DNA of 64,000 bases from Sulfurimonas sp. Its GTDB lineage: Bacteria; Campylobacterota; Campylobacteria; Campylobacterales; Sulfurimonadaceae. The translations under genes and the position numbers were made by a program. The stretch lies in the NCBI RefSeq assembly GCF_028714975.1, contig NZ_JAQTLH010000001.1:286153-350152 (forward strand), in the 5' to 3' direction. Below, piece by piece: positions 39,990-49,015 of this stretch; positions within the stretch are counted from its first letter, which is position 1, and each line of letters begins with the position of its first letter. The notes under the pieces are model-generated. The model did no database searches and was not told where the DNA came from. It saw only the letters and a list, made by a program, of their open reading frames with translations.

Positions 39990-40118
39990 GATTGCCACGT
40001 CACTTCGTTCCTCGCAATGACGCGGTTCTGTGTCATTGCGCCTCTTCCGTCATTGCGAGCGAAGCGCGGCAATCTCTCTCTTTCTCATCATTGCGAGGAG
40101 CTTGCGACGCGGCAATCT
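39986..40118. repeat. Palindromic repeat cluster, 3' end of GT gene to DUF4214 gene
   Basis: At least three elements in tandem, including ATTGCGAGCGAAGCGCGGCAATCT and ATTGCGAGGAGCTTGCGACGCGGCAATCT. They fill the whole space between the two convergent genes. Confidence 0.88.
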
Positions 40119-40133
40119 TAAAAAGTAACTTAA

Positions 40134-41633
40134 TTAGATAAGTATATACCCATCAAGCGGAACTGCTGCTAGATAGGTGTCTATTGCAGCTTGAGTATTG
40201 TTAGTGTACTCTCCGGAGTTTGCAAAACTAACAACCATCCCGCCTCTGTTTCCGGCTTGATTTATTTCTGTTACCCAGTAATCGTATCCAGCCTGATCAG
40301 CAGCACGATGTAATATGTTTTGATAAAGTAAGTTTACAAAATCATAATTATTTACTGATGGTCCATATAAGCTTTGAAATTCAGTAGAGTCGGTAAATGC
40401 TTGTGCGGCTCCTTGTATCGTATTTCCTCTTCCGCCGTAAGAAGCGTCTATGAGGTCATTTACCCAGTAAGCAAGCCCTGCATTATCAGGAAGTCTATTA
40501 AAAAGAGCATTGTAAAATCTTGAAAATTCTTCTTGATTGTCTCTTACTTCAACGGCATACCCGACACTCATGCTGCCGTCGTCAAATCCAATATACTCAA
40601 TGCTATTTAAAAGGTCTTCAAGTGAATCACGATTTACCGTATATGTTCCGTTACCGTTATCTTGTATATTAAGAGTGTTTCTTATTCCAAGATAAAGAGC
40701 AGAGTCTGTACCGTCTCCTCCAAATAGCTGATTGTTTCCATAGCCCCCGACAAGTCTATCATTACCGATTTCGCCATAAAGAACATCGTCTCCGTCCCCA
40801 CCGCTTATGTTGTCATCACCAAGACCGCCGTAAAGCGTATCGTTTCCGCTTCTTCCGTCCATTATATCACTAATATCTGTTCCATGTATCGTATCATTAC
40901 TGTTTTCAAGTCCCATACCCGTAACACTTCCGCCGTTTACATGGTATGTCCAAACACCTGCCTCTTGAGTTCCGGCTAAAACATTATTTTCTAAGTTAAG
41001 CATAAAGTTTTGATCTCCTGAGAAATAAAACTCGTAGTAGTTTAACCCGTCACCTGCAGAAAAACCGGCTCTTGCTACAGTTCCGCCAAGACCTCCGGTT
41101 CCACCGCTTGCATCACCCGTAACCCAGTTTATATCCTCATATCTGTAAATTATGTCAAAATTCCCATTGCCTGTAGAGACAAGCTGAAGTTGAAATGCAT
41201 TTAGTTTATCCGTATTTGTACTATAGTATCCGACATCATCCCAAGTCACGGTAAGCGTATTGGTTGTTGTATCTATGTCATACCAAGTAAGGTTTGAACC
41301 TTGAGAGGTGCCTCCTGAGGTAGGCGTTACATTCCCTGCTATAGTGCTGTTTGAGTAATTTCGAGTATCTACATCCGCCCAAAATGGTGCGATAATAGGG
41401 TTGGTAGAACTACCGCCTATTGCCGTAGGAGTAAAAGAGTAAAGACCGCTTCCAAAAGTCACATTTCCATTGTTGTTTACATACAAACCGGTCCATACAG
41501 TACCGAAAAAATTTATCCCACTTGGAAATATAGAACTCAAATCTATAAATGAAGTATATCCATCATCATTCCTCGCAAGATAATTTTCACCAAAACCGAC
41601 ATCCCCGCCAAGATTATTTACTAACGCTGCCAT
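40134..41633 (-). CDS. Secreted nidogen-like / RTX / DUF4214 protein
   Basis: 499 aa, no signal peptide. Residues ~25-215 resemble a nidogen (NIDO) extracellular domain (GLYVNNNGNVTFG, PIIAPFWADVDTR). RTX-type nonapeptide repeats occupy ~255-305 (GNDTLYGGLGDDNISGGD), predicting calcium binding and type I secretion. Two DUF4214 copies close the protein (FYNALFNRLPDNAGLAYWV; LYQNILHRAADQAGYDYWV). No type I secretion genes are in the window. AGGATGAG precedes the ATG. Confidence 0.85.
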   Translation of the reverse strand: MAALVNNLGGDVGFGENYLARNDDGYTSFIDLSSIFPSGINFFGTVWTGLYVNNNGNVTFGSGLYSFTPTAIGGSSTNPIIAPFWADVDTRNYSNSTIAGNVTPTSGGTSQGSNLTWYDIDTTTNTLTVTWDDVGYYSTNTDKLNAFQLQLVSTGNGNFDIIYRYEDINWVTGDASGGTGGLGGTVARAGFSAGDGLNYYEFYFSGDQNFMLNLENNVLAGTQEAGVWTYHVNGGSVTGMGLENSNDTIHGTDISDIMDGRSGNDTLYGGLGDDNISGGDGDDVLYGEIGNDRLVGGYGNNQLFGGDGTDSALYLGIRNTLNIQDNGNGTYTVNRDSLEDLLNSIEYIGFDDGSMSVGYAVEVRDNQEEFSRFYNALFNRLPDNAGLAYWVNDLIDASYGGRGNTIQGAAQAFTDSTEFQSLYGPSVNNYDFVNLLYQNILHRAADQAGYDYWVTEINQAGNRGGMVVSFANSGEYTNNTQAAIDTYLAAVPLDGYILI

Positions 41634-41733
41634 GTCTCATCCTTTAATTGTTTATAGTTACATTCTATTGCATATAAACTTAAAGTAAATAATTTTTTAA
41701 AAAAATCTTTTAATTTGTTGTTGCAAGCCACTT

Positions 41734-41892
41734 CGTCATTGCGAGCGAAGCGCGACAATCTCTCTCTTTCTTGCTCGTCATTGCGAGGAGGCGTAGCCGA
41801 CGCGGCAATCTCAAAGCGCGACAATCTCTCTAAACCCTACCCAAAAAACCCTATCTCTTTTTCTCGTCATTGCGAGCAAAGCGCGGCAATCT
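41734..41892. repeat. Palindromic repeat cluster between the two DUF4214 genes
   Basis: Several copies including GTCATTGCGAGGAGGCGTAGCCGACGCGGCAATCT. The element after 41860 comes within ~15 bp of the metalloprotease stop. Confidence 0.88.
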
Positions 41893-41905
41893 GCTCTCTA
41901 AGGAA

Positions 41906-43726
41906 CTACCCAAAAAACCCTATGTCTTTTGTCGTTCCGTCACTAAAAACAACACTCTCAACCCCTGTTAAAGTGGCAGCAAACCCATTCCCGACAAAAA
42001 GATATTTATCGGCAGAAATTTTTTCATACTCCACCCCAGATAACAAAGAGTTAAAAACTACTCTGTCCAACCCGCTTCCGCCGTTGACTTTGTCCCATCC
42101 GCCGTCATAAAGATAGACTATATCATCACCGCCGCCTAGAGATATATCATTATTCACTTTATTATCAAAAATGATATCGTCAAAATCTCCGCTTATGATA
42201 TTTTCTATCACAACTCCATACGCTATAGCAAAGTTGTCTTCTCCTGTATATATATCATTTTCATAACTATAAAATGCATCATGAGCCCATTGATTACGCC
42301 CGTATATTCTCGCATTACTTAGCTCTTGTTGAAGGCTTGCCACCTGATCATCTATGCTCAAATAGCCGACCGTATTTACACTGCCGTCTCTCATATCTAA
42401 AAAAACGCTACCAACACTCTGCGAAAAATCAAGCGTATCTTCTCCGCCGCCGTCCCAGATAGTTTTTAACTCTCCAAACTCTATGCTGTATGTATTATCA
42501 CCGATGTTTGTATTCAAATTTGCACCGTATTTATCTTGTAAAGCAAGCACATCATATACGGAGTAGAGCTGTGGGTTAATCCATTCAAGCGACACCCCAA
42601 AATTATTACCGTTTATATATGGTATAGCAAGCAGTGTTTTTCCGCTTGTGTACGACATAATAGTATGAGAAAAATTGTCAAGTTCCTCAGACAGAGTCGT
42701 ACTGCCCTCAAAAGGATGTTTTAGCCCAAGTGCGTGACCTGTTTCGTGAACTATCGTACTCCAGCCGTACTCTCCCGCTTCAAGACCGTAGTTTTGCGGA
42801 TAGCTATTAAAAATAGAACTTAAAAAAACATCGCCTTGATATGTGTAGTATGTACCGGGATAGAAAGCAAATCCCGCACTATCGCTCTGATGAGTTATGT
42901 TATACTGTATATTGCCGCCGCTTGCAACTTCTACAAAATCAATATCTATCAACTCTTCAAGCCCATGAAAAACATCTCTTACAGCCAATTTTTGGGCATA
43001 ATTAAGTGCTGCCCAGCCATCAGTCAAGTCACCGCCCCAAGCACCTATGTAAGATGAAGGTATTGAACTGTTAAAACTATATGTTACGACGGAGTTATTC
43101 CATTTTAGAGTAGAATCGAGTGCCGCGATATACCCGTCAACCTCACTCGCCGTATATTCTGTAATTCCATTATCAACAAAGCTTCTATTTTCTGCTGCAT
43201 GCGCCATCGCAGGCGAAGTGTGACTGTTTTCATATAAACCGTCCACTAAATTTTTTGCTTCTTTTACACTATTTTCTAAATAACTAACCACATTCATAAC
43301 TTGATATGCTTGTGCTACATCATTAAGTCCGGTATTGGCAAAATACAACCCAATCTCTGTTTTATTCGCTAAAGCAGTCGCATCCATAGCTACGGTATTA
43401 TCTTGCGCCCCGTTTACAAGAGCTATAAGCATACTGCTCTGACTGACTCTTCCGCTTTCCAGCTCATTTACCCAGTAAGTAAGTCCGGCAGTGTCACACG
43501 CTCTGTCAAATAAATTTATATAAGCCGCTCTAACTTTTGCTTCAATGCTCATACTCGGCAAATATATAGCCTGAGCTTCGGCACTGTCAAAAAAGCTCTC
43601 CGCTATCTGCTCTAAAGTAGCATTTCCGCCAAAAGAATTGTTCACCCAGTAAGAAAGACCGACGGCATCTGGAGCACGGTTAAAAGTCGCTACATACACC
43701 CTCGCCACCTGTTCTGTAGTTACCAT
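41906..43726 (-). CDS. Serralysin-type (M10) metalloprotease with N-terminal DUF4214 module
   Basis: 606 aa. The zinc site HETGHALGLKHP (HExxHxxGxxH) and a Met-turn MSYTSG downstream identify a metzincin of the serralysin group. The N-terminal ~190 residues carry DUF4214 repeats (VYVATFNRAPDAVGLSYWV; INLFDRACDTAGLTYWV), nearly the same module as the N-terminus of the 1132-aa protein at 50899. One degenerate RTX stretch (LGGGDDIVYLYDGG) lies near the C-terminus. No signal peptide, so type I secretion is likely. Confidence 0.9.
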   Translation of the reverse strand: MVTTEQVARVYVATFNRAPDAVGLSYWVNNSFGGNATLEQIAESFFDSAEAQAIYLPSMSIEAKVRAAYINLFDRACDTAGLTYWVNELESGRVSQSSMLIALVNGAQDNTVAMDATALANKTEIGLYFANTGLNDVAQAYQVMNVVSYLENSVKEAKNLVDGLYENSHTSPAMAHAAENRSFVDNGITEYTASEVDGYIAALDSTLKWNNSVVTYSFNSSIPSSYIGAWGGDLTDGWAALNYAQKLAVRDVFHGLEELIDIDFVEVASGGNIQYNITHQSDSAGFAFYPGTYYTYQGDVFLSSIFNSYPQNYGLEAGEYGWSTIVHETGHALGLKHPFEGSTTLSEELDNFSHTIMSYTSGKTLLAIPYINGNNFGVSLEWINPQLYSVYDVLALQDKYGANLNTNIGDNTYSIEFGELKTIWDGGGEDTLDFSQSVGSVFLDMRDGSVNTVGYLSIDDQVASLQQELSNARIYGRNQWAHDAFYSYENDIYTGEDNFAIAYGVVIENIISGDFDDIIFDNKVNNDISLGGGDDIVYLYDGGWDKVNGGSGLDRVVFNSLLSGVEYEKISADKYLFVGNGFAATLTGVESVVFSDGTTKDIGFFG

Positions 43727-43781
43727 AATTTTTTACTCTCTTTTAAGATTATTTATATACTAAAATTGTAGCACATTAATT

Positions 43782-44042
43782 TGTCATTGCAACCCACCCC
43801 GTTATTACAACCCCCTCTCGTCATTACAACCCCCTCTCGTCATTGCGAGCGAAGCGCGGCAATCTCTCCATCCCGTCATTGCGAACGCAGTGAAGCAATC
43901 TCTCTCTTGCTCTCCGTCATTGAGATTGCCACGGCTAAAGCCTCGCAATGACAAACACGGCAATCCCTCCATTTCGTCATTGCGAACGAAGTGAAGCAAT
44001 CTCTCTCTTTCCCGTCATTGCGAGCGAAGCGCGGCAATCTCT
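43782..44042. repeat. Palindromic repeat cluster entering the SGNH gene
   Basis: About seven elements fill the 288-bp space between the protease and the next gene; partial copies spaced ~20 bp stand at the left. Members include GCGAACGCAGTGAAGCAATCT and GATTGCCACGGCTAAAGCCTCGCAATGAC. The last copy forms the 3' end of the gene at 44015-45040. No other gene is supported here. Confidence 0.9.
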
Positions 44043-45040
44043 CTCTTGCCCTTTTGCACCGCAACCCACCCCATAAACTCCCTATCACTCTCCAAAAGCC
44101 CCTCTAATTTCTTAGTATGCACGACTCTAGCCTCATCAGTTAAATGATAGTCGGTATTAAACATCATATCCCTCTCATACATAAACTCATAAGGATTTCC
44201 CAAAAATTTCACACCGATTTTATCCCTAAGTCCATTATAAAAATCTCTCTCTTTCTCATCACTTTTGTAAAATTCATGTTCCATCATTGCAGGCGGCAAG
44301 AGTATCAGTTTCGCGCCTTTTTCTCTCAGATATTCAGCATAATTTTCTATCCACTCAACCGCTGCTTTGTTTACTCCACTATCACCGTATCGTCTCGGCA
44401 GCTCTTTTAGTGTAGCTTCCATATCGTTTTTCCACTGCACGGCATCACTCTTAGAAGTTTTTATCTGATTGCCGTCCTCATCAACATTTGCATACCCGTA
44501 AGGACCTATCATTATCTTCTCTCCGCCTTTTGCCAAAAAACCGTCATAAATGCGTTTTACCTCCGTCATAAAAAGCATATAAAACTTTTCTTTTACTCCA
44601 AGCTCCCAAAAAAATGACAAATCCCTAGCCCATATCTGGTCTATCATCTGCGCTCCGGCTACCCCGTCATAATTATAAAAACTATACTCAAAAGGCGCCA
44701 AAACAATATCCCCTTTTTGAACTATCTCTCTGCTTTTTAGGAGTACATACGGCAACATAAGCCCCGCATTTACCCCGCCGTTTATGCTTTTGACCCCAAA
44801 ATGCTCTTCCAACATTTTCGAGTCAACCCCAAAAAGCGCACTAGACCCGCCGACTATGATGATTCTTCCTCCATCACTTGCTTTGTTGCTAGCCTCTTTT
44901 TTTATCTCATATACATCCGCCACCCATTGCGACGAAACCGTATATCTTCCACCCTGTAGCCAAACAGCCGCCACCCACAAAAGAGATAAAACTAAAAATC
45001 CGCCAAATAAACCTAAAAAAAATCTCATATTTTCATTCAT
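44015..45040 (-). CDS. SGNH/AlgJ-DltD-like membrane protein, acylation partner
   Basis: 341 aa. An N-terminal membrane helix (FFLGLFGGFLVLSLLWVAAVW) is followed by an SGNH-like domain with IIVGGSSALFGVDSKML, GGVNAGLM and a late NTDYHLTDEA that would hold the catalytic Asp-x-x-His. Such proteins work with MBOAT acyltransferases (next gene, same strand) to O-acylate polysaccharides. The final ~9 residues (REIAALRSQ) and the stop come from a palindromic repeat. Confidence 0.78.
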   Translation of the reverse strand: MNENMRFFLGLFGGFLVLSLLWVAAVWLQGGRYTVSSQWVADVYEIKKEASNKASDGGRIIIVGGSSALFGVDSKMLEEHFGVKSINGGVNAGLMLPYVLLKSREIVQKGDIVLAPFEYSFYNYDGVAGAQMIDQIWARDLSFFWELGVKEKFYMLFMTEVKRIYDGFLAKGGEKIMIGPYGYANVDEDGNQIKTSKSDAVQWKNDMEATLKELPRRYGDSGVNKAAVEWIENYAEYLREKGAKLILLPPAMMEHEFYKSDEKERDFYNGLRDKIGVKFLGNPYEFMYERDMMFNTDYHLTDEARVVHTKKLEGLLESDREFMGWVAVQKGKREIAALRSQ

Positions 45041-45078
45041 CCCTTTTTGTTATTATCATTATCATCACGACCCATCCC

Positions 45079-45286
45079 GTCATTGCGAGCGAAGCGCGGC
45101 AATCTCCTCCGTCATCACAACCCACATTGTCATTGCGAGCGAAGCGCGGCAATCTGCTCTTCCGCTCTTTTTATCGTCATTGTAAACCTCTCTGTCATTT
45201 AGATTGCCACGGCTAAAGCCTCGCAATGACAAGCGCGGCAATCTCTCCATCCCGTCATTGCGAGGAGCAAAGCGACGCGGCAATCT
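45079..45286. repeat. Palindromic repeat cluster between SGNH and MBOAT genes
   Basis: Four or five elements of short, long and GCGAGGAGCAAAGCGACGCGGCAAT types in the 299-bp space. Nothing else is seen in it. Confidence 0.9.
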
Positions 45287-45339
45287 CTCTCTTTCTCTTG
45301 CCCTTTCTCTTCCCCACACCAACCTTCATAACTCATAAC

Positions 45340-47133
45340 TCAAAACACAAAATAAACAAAACTTCTCGATGGCTCACCCATCATCATTTTAAAAGCCAAA
45401 AATAGCACGACACCGACTAAAACTCCATCCATAATCCCAAGCTTCTTTTCCGTCATTGCAACACTCTCTGTCATTGCGACACTCTCTGTCATTGCGAGCG
45501 AAGCGCGGCAATCTCTCTCTTGTTCCGTCATTGAGATTGCCACGGCTGAAGCCTCGCAATGACAAGCGCGGCAATCCATTCCATACCCCACAATCTCCGC
45601 AGCACTTCTGCCAAAAAAGATTACCGCATACCCAAGCACCAACATCCACCAACCCTCAAACAGCGCTATACTCTTATCAAATAAAAACAATTTCTTATAA
45701 AACACTATAGCCGCTTCAAAACTCTCACTTCTAAACAAAACCCAAAGAAGCATAACAGTAGTAAAAGTCATCACAAAACCACCAGCTTTTACAACCCCTC
45801 TCGTCATTGCGAGCGAAGCGCGGCAATCTCTCTCTTTCTCTTCCCAGTCATCACGACCCACTCCGTTATTGCGAGGAGGCAAAGCCGGCGCGGCAATCTC
45901 TCTCTTCCTCTCCACAAAAAACCCTCTAAAAAGATGATTCACCCCCAAAGCCGCACCGTGTAAAAACCCCCACGCTACAAAACTCCAAGCACTGCCGTGC
46001 CAAACCCCTATAAGAGTCATCGCGACCAAAATAGCCACCCCTTGTCTAAACTTCCCATGCCTGTTTCCGCCAAGCGGTATATATAAATAGTCCCTGACAA
46101 AGTCAGACAAAGTTATATGCCATCTTCTCCAAAACTCTATCATAGAAGTAGCTTTGTACGGGTTTTTAAAGTTCAAAGGCAGATATATCCCAAACAAAAG
46201 CCCGACCCCTATAGCCATATCCGCATACCCTGAAAAATCAAAATATATCTGCATCCCATAAGCCAAAACCCCGCTCCAAGCCTCAAAAAACCCGACTCCC
46301 GCACTGCCTTCAAAAACCCTATCGGCTATTTTCGCAGCACCATCGGCAAAAACCGTTTTTTTAAAAAGCCCTATAGAAAAAAACATAACCCCCATTGCTA
46401 TTTTGCTTTTTTTAAAACTGTTTTCTGCCAGTTGCGGCATAAACTGTGCAGGACGCACGATTGGACCCGCTATCATATGAGGAAAAAATGCGACAAAAAG
46501 CAGATACTCTAAAAACCCGCTCGCCCTAAACCTACCTCTATATATATCTACATGGTAAGCAAGTTGATGAAATGTAAAAAAACTAATCCCAAGCGCCGAC
46601 AAAACACTAAAACCTACAATATATTTTGAAGCGCCCAAAAGAGCAAGATTAAAAACCACAGCCAAAACCAAAAGAACTTTCGCATCATTACTCCATCTCG
46701 TCATTGCGAGGAGGCAAAGCCGACGCGGCAATCTCAAAGCGCGGCAATCTCTCTCTTGCCATTGCTCTGTCACTGCGAGCGAAGCGCGGCAATCTCTCTC
46801 TTCGTCATTGAGATTGCCATGGCTAAAGCCTCGCAATGACAAGCGCGGCAATCCCTCCATCTCGTCATTGCGAGGAGGCAAAGCCGACGCGGCAATCTCT
46901 CTCTTTCTCTCCTCCACCGCTCTTTGCAACCGCATACCAAGCAAAAAGTTCACGACAACACTAAAAAGAAGCAGAGGCAAATGTTTAGCATCAAGCGTCG
47001 CATAAAACCCAAGCGAAACCAAAATCAAAAACATATTTGCCACTCTGATGTTTGACCTTTGCAAAACATACCACACACCAAACACAGTAGGCAAAAACAA
47101 AAATATAAATCCAAAACTATTAAAAAGCATCAA
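45340..47133 (-). CDS. MBOAT acyltransferase (AlgI-like) with three in-frame repeat insertions
   Basis: 597 aa against ~470 usual for AlgI. Catalytic motifs are intact: IEFWRRWHITLSDFVRDYLY and the later VWHGSAWSFVAWG histidine. Residues ~78-145, ~411-444 and ~519-561 are translated palindromic repeats (recurring RDCRASLAMT and REIAA), all in frame. Removing them gives a normal-sized MBOAT. It would transfer acyl groups across the membrane to the polysaccharide with the SGNH protein downstream on the same strand. Whether the protein is still active is unknown. Confidence 0.88.
   Translation of the reverse strand: MMLFNSFGFIFLFLPTVFGVWYVLQRSNIRVANMFLILVSLGFYATLDAKHLPLLLFSVVVNFLLGMRLQRAVEERKREIAASALPPRNDEMEGLPRLSLRGFSHGNLNDEERDCRASLAVTEQWQERDCRALRLPRRLCLLAMTRWSNDAKVLLVLAVVFNLALLGASKYIVGFSVLSALGISFFTFHQLAYHVDIYRGRFRASGFLEYLLFVAFFPHMIAGPIVRPAQFMPQLAENSFKKSKIAMGVMFFSIGLFKKTVFADGAAKIADRVFEGSAGVGFFEAWSGVLAYGMQIYFDFSGYADMAIGVGLLFGIYLPLNFKNPYKATSMIEFWRRWHITLSDFVRDYLYIPLGGNRHGKFRQGVAILVAMTLIGVWHGSAWSFVAWGFLHGAALGVNHLFRGFFVERKREIAAPALPPRNNGVGRDDWEEKERDCRASLAMTRGVVKAGGFVMTFTTVMLLWVLFRSESFEAAIVFYKKLFLFDKSIALFEGWWMLVLGYAVIFFGRSAAEIVGYGMDCRACHCEASAVAISMTEQERDCRASLAMTESVAMTESVAMTEKKLGIMDGVLVGVVLFLAFKMMMGEPSRSFVYFVF
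45452..45577. repeat. Repeat insertion 3 in the MBOAT gene
   Basis: Half units GTCATTGC at 45452, 45470 and 45488 (18-bp steps), then a full short copy and a long GTCATTGAGATTGCC...CAATGAC copy. Confidence 0.92.
45803..45899. repeat. Repeat insertion 2 in the MBOAT gene
   Basis: GTCATTGCGAGCGAAGCGCGGCAATCT, a degenerate half unit, and GTTATTGCGAGGAGGC...GCGGCAATCT. Confidence 0.92.
46700..46898. repeat. Repeat insertion 1 in the MBOAT gene
   Basis: Five elements including GCGAGGAGGCAAAGCCGACGCGGCAATCT twice, a short GCGAGCGAAGCGCGGCAATCT copy and a GATTGCCATGGCTAAAGCCTCGCAATGAC copy. Largest of the three insertions (~200 bp). Confidence 0.92.
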
Positions 47134-47216
47134 AGCACCGCTACTATTTTTTCTAAAATTATACTCTATTAATTTTAGAGTGCTGTTGTAACCATCTCGT
47201 CATTTCTTCCCATCTA

Positions 47217-47302
47217 GTCATTGCGAACGTAGTGAAGCAATCTGCTCTTTTGTGCGGCAATCTCTCTCTCTTTCTCGTCATTGCGAGCGCAGCGCGGCAA
47301 TC
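47217..47302. repeat. Palindromic repeat pair upstream of a VapBC-like locus
   Basis: GTCATTGCGAACGTAGTGAAGCAATCT followed by GTCATTGCGAGCGCAGCGCGGCAATCT, between the MBOAT start and the toxin-antitoxin promoter. Confidence 0.88.
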
Positions 47303-47343
47303 TCTCTCCCTCTCTTCTTCCACATCCTTCTCCTAAAATATGA

Positions 47344-47349
47344 TATAAT
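47344..47349 (+). promoter_or_regulatory. -10 box of the VapBC-like pair
   Basis: TATAAT 29 bp before the ATG at 47379; AGAGG ribosome site between them. Confidence 0.55.
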
Positions 47350-47378
47350 CACCAAATCATAAATAGAGGTAAATAGAG

Positions 47379-47612
47379 ATGGTACGAGAGATTATAAAAC
47401 CTACAAGCGAATTTTACAATTTACATATACCAAAAGAGTATATAAACCATGAAGTAGAGATACTAATATTACCTTTTTCATACGATAAAGAACTAAATAG
47501 TAAAAGAACTCAAAATGATGATACTTTTTCTAAAACATCAGGCTTATTAAAATCTAAAAATATAGACCCCTTAAAATGGCAAGAAGAGATAAGAAATGAT
47601 AGAGAAATCTAG
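47379..47612 (+). CDS. Antitoxin-like protein (VapB-type position)
   Basis: 77 aa. The N-terminal ~35 residues (IIKPTSEFYNLHIPKEYINHEVEILILP) look like a small AbrB/MazE-type swapped-hairpin DNA-binding fold. The C-terminal tail is polar and probably disordered, as in antitoxins. It overlaps the PIN gene by 17 bp. Family assignment is by context. Confidence 0.7.
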   Translation: MVREIIKPTSEFYNLHIPKEYINHEVEILILPFSYDKELNSKRTQNDDTFSKTSGLLKSKNIDPLKWQEEIRNDREI

Positions 47613-47979
47613 ATACCTCATAGACTCAAATATCATCATCTACCATTTAAACTCAGAGTCTATAGCTACAAATTTTTTAAAAGACAACTTAGAAAATCTT
47701 TACATTTCGAGATTGACTTTTATAGAAGTGCTATCGTTTGATTTTACCGATGAGGAAAAAGAGCAGGTTATAGAGCTTTTAAGAAAATTTGAGATTATCG
47801 ATACATCCGATGAGATAGCTCTAAAATGTGTCGAAAATAGAAAACTAAAGAAAATAAAACTAGCAGACAACATAATAGCATCAACCGTTCAAGTAAATAA
47901 TTTGATTCTTGTTACAAGAAATGTAAAAGATTTCAATAACTTAGATATACAAATCTTAAATATATTTTATAATAATTAA
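47596..47979 (+). CDS. PIN-domain toxin (VapC-like)
   Basis: 127 aa. PIN motifs: LIDSNIIIYHL (first Asp), FIEVLSF (Glu), and IKLADNIIASTVQ (Asp pair region), closing with LVTRNVKDFNNL, typical of VapC. Predicted site-specific ribonuclease restrained by the overlapping antitoxin. Followed by a repeat cluster with no promoter. Confidence 0.87.
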   Translation: MIEKSRYLIDSNIIIYHLNSESIATNFLKDNLENLYISRLTFIEVLSFDFTDEEKEQVIELLRKFEIIDTSDEIALKCVENRKLKKIKLADNIIASTVQVNNLILVTRNVKDFNNLDIQILNIFYNN

Positions 47980-47990
47980 TCCCCCCTCTC

Positions 47991-48307
47991 GTCATTGCGA
48001 GCCCACATCCCCGTCATTGCGAGCCACATCGTCATTGCGAGCCCCATCGTCATTGCGAGCAAAGCGCGGCAATCTCTCTTTTTCTCTCTTCCCCCCCGTC
48101 ATTGCGAGGAGCGCAGCGACGCGGCAATCTGCTCTTGCCCTTTCTCCGTCATTGCGAGCGCAGCGCGGCAATCTCTCTCTAGCCATGACAAGCGCGGCAA
48201 TCCCTCCATCCCGTCATTGCGAGGAGGCAAAGCCTCCGCGGCAATCTGCCCTTTCTCTCGCCATTGCGAGCCACATCGTCATTGCGAGGCTTTAGCCGCG
48301 GCAATCT
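47991..48307. repeat. Palindromic repeat cluster, 373-bp gap
   Basis: Around eight full or half elements, among them GCGAGGAGCGCAGCGACGCGGCAATCT and ATTGCGAGGCTTTAGCCGCGGCAAT. The frames open here on both strands are repeat translations; no gene is supported. Confidence 0.9.
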
Positions 48308-48352
48308 CTCTCTATCATCCCCCATTAACCAAACCCCCGCTAAACTACCAAA

Positions 48353-48637
48353 ATGAAAACAGGTTACACATACATCCTATCAAACAAATCAAAAACTCTA
48401 TACATCGGAGTAACAAGCAACCTCATAAAACGCATATACGAACACAAAAATAACCAAACAGACGGCTTCACCTCAAAATACAACATAAAAGACCTAGTAT
48501 ACTATGAGATATTTGACACCATAGAAAACGCCATCATAAGAGAAAAACAACTAAAAGCCGGAAACAGAGCAAAAAAAATCACCCTAATAGAATCCCTAAA
48601 CCCAACATGGAAAGATTTATATAACGAACTATTATAA
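48353..48637 (+). CDS. GIY-YIG endonuclease-domain protein
   Basis: 94 aa, the size of single-domain GIY-YIG proteins (UPF0213/YhbQ-like). TYILSNKSKTLYIGVTSNL contains the GIY/YIG pair (YIL...YIG), with the Arg in LIKRIYEHK and the catalytic Glu in IIREKQLK. It may nick DNA; the role in the cell is unknown. It is isolated between two repeat clusters, which suggests an acquired gene. Confidence 0.88.
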   Translation: MKTGYTYILSNKSKTLYIGVTSNLIKRIYEHKNNQTDGFTSKYNIKDLVYYEIFDTIENAIIREKQLKAGNRAKKITLIESLNPTWKDLYNELL

Positions 48638-48650
48638 ATCTCCCCATCCC

Positions 48651-48943
48651 GTCATTGCGTCCCCCCCCCGTCATTGCGTCCCCTCCCGTCATTGCGTCCC
48701 CTCCCGTCATTGCGTCCCCTCCCGTCATTGCAAGCCCCATCGTCATTGCGAGCGCAGCGCGGCAATCCCTCTCTTGCCCTTTCCCTTGCTCTGTCATTGC
48801 GAGCGCAGCGCGGCAATCTCTCTCTTCCGCCCGTCATTGAGATTGCCACGGCTAAAGCCTCGCAATGACAAGCGCGGCAATCCCCCCCCCGTCATTGCGA
48901 GGAGCGCAGCGACGCGGCAATCTGCTCTTAACCCGCGGCAATC
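48651..48943. repeat. Repeat cluster with five tandem half units, 378-bp gap
   Basis: GTCATTGCG half units begin at 48651, 48670, 48688, 48706 and 48724 (18-19 bp apart, C-rich linkers), followed by three full copies, one long copy and a GCGAGGAGCGCAGCGACGCGGCAATCT copy. No gene is supported in this gap. Confidence 0.9.
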
Positions 48944-48979
48944 TCTCTCTTAATCTTCACAAATCCACAAAAAATATAG

Positions 48980-48985
48980 TACAAT
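48980..48985 (+). promoter_or_regulatory. -10-like box of the second VapBC-like pair
   Basis: TACAAT 30 bp before the ATG at 49016, with an AAGGAAA ribosome site between. Confidence 0.5.
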
Positions 48986-49015
48986 TCATAAAAGAGATAA
49001 AAAAGGAAATCGCAA

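Noticed and set aside
45340..47133. MBOAT gene as a frameshifted pseudogene
   Set aside because: The frame is continuous and catalytic motifs are intact; the extra length is explained by in-frame repeats.
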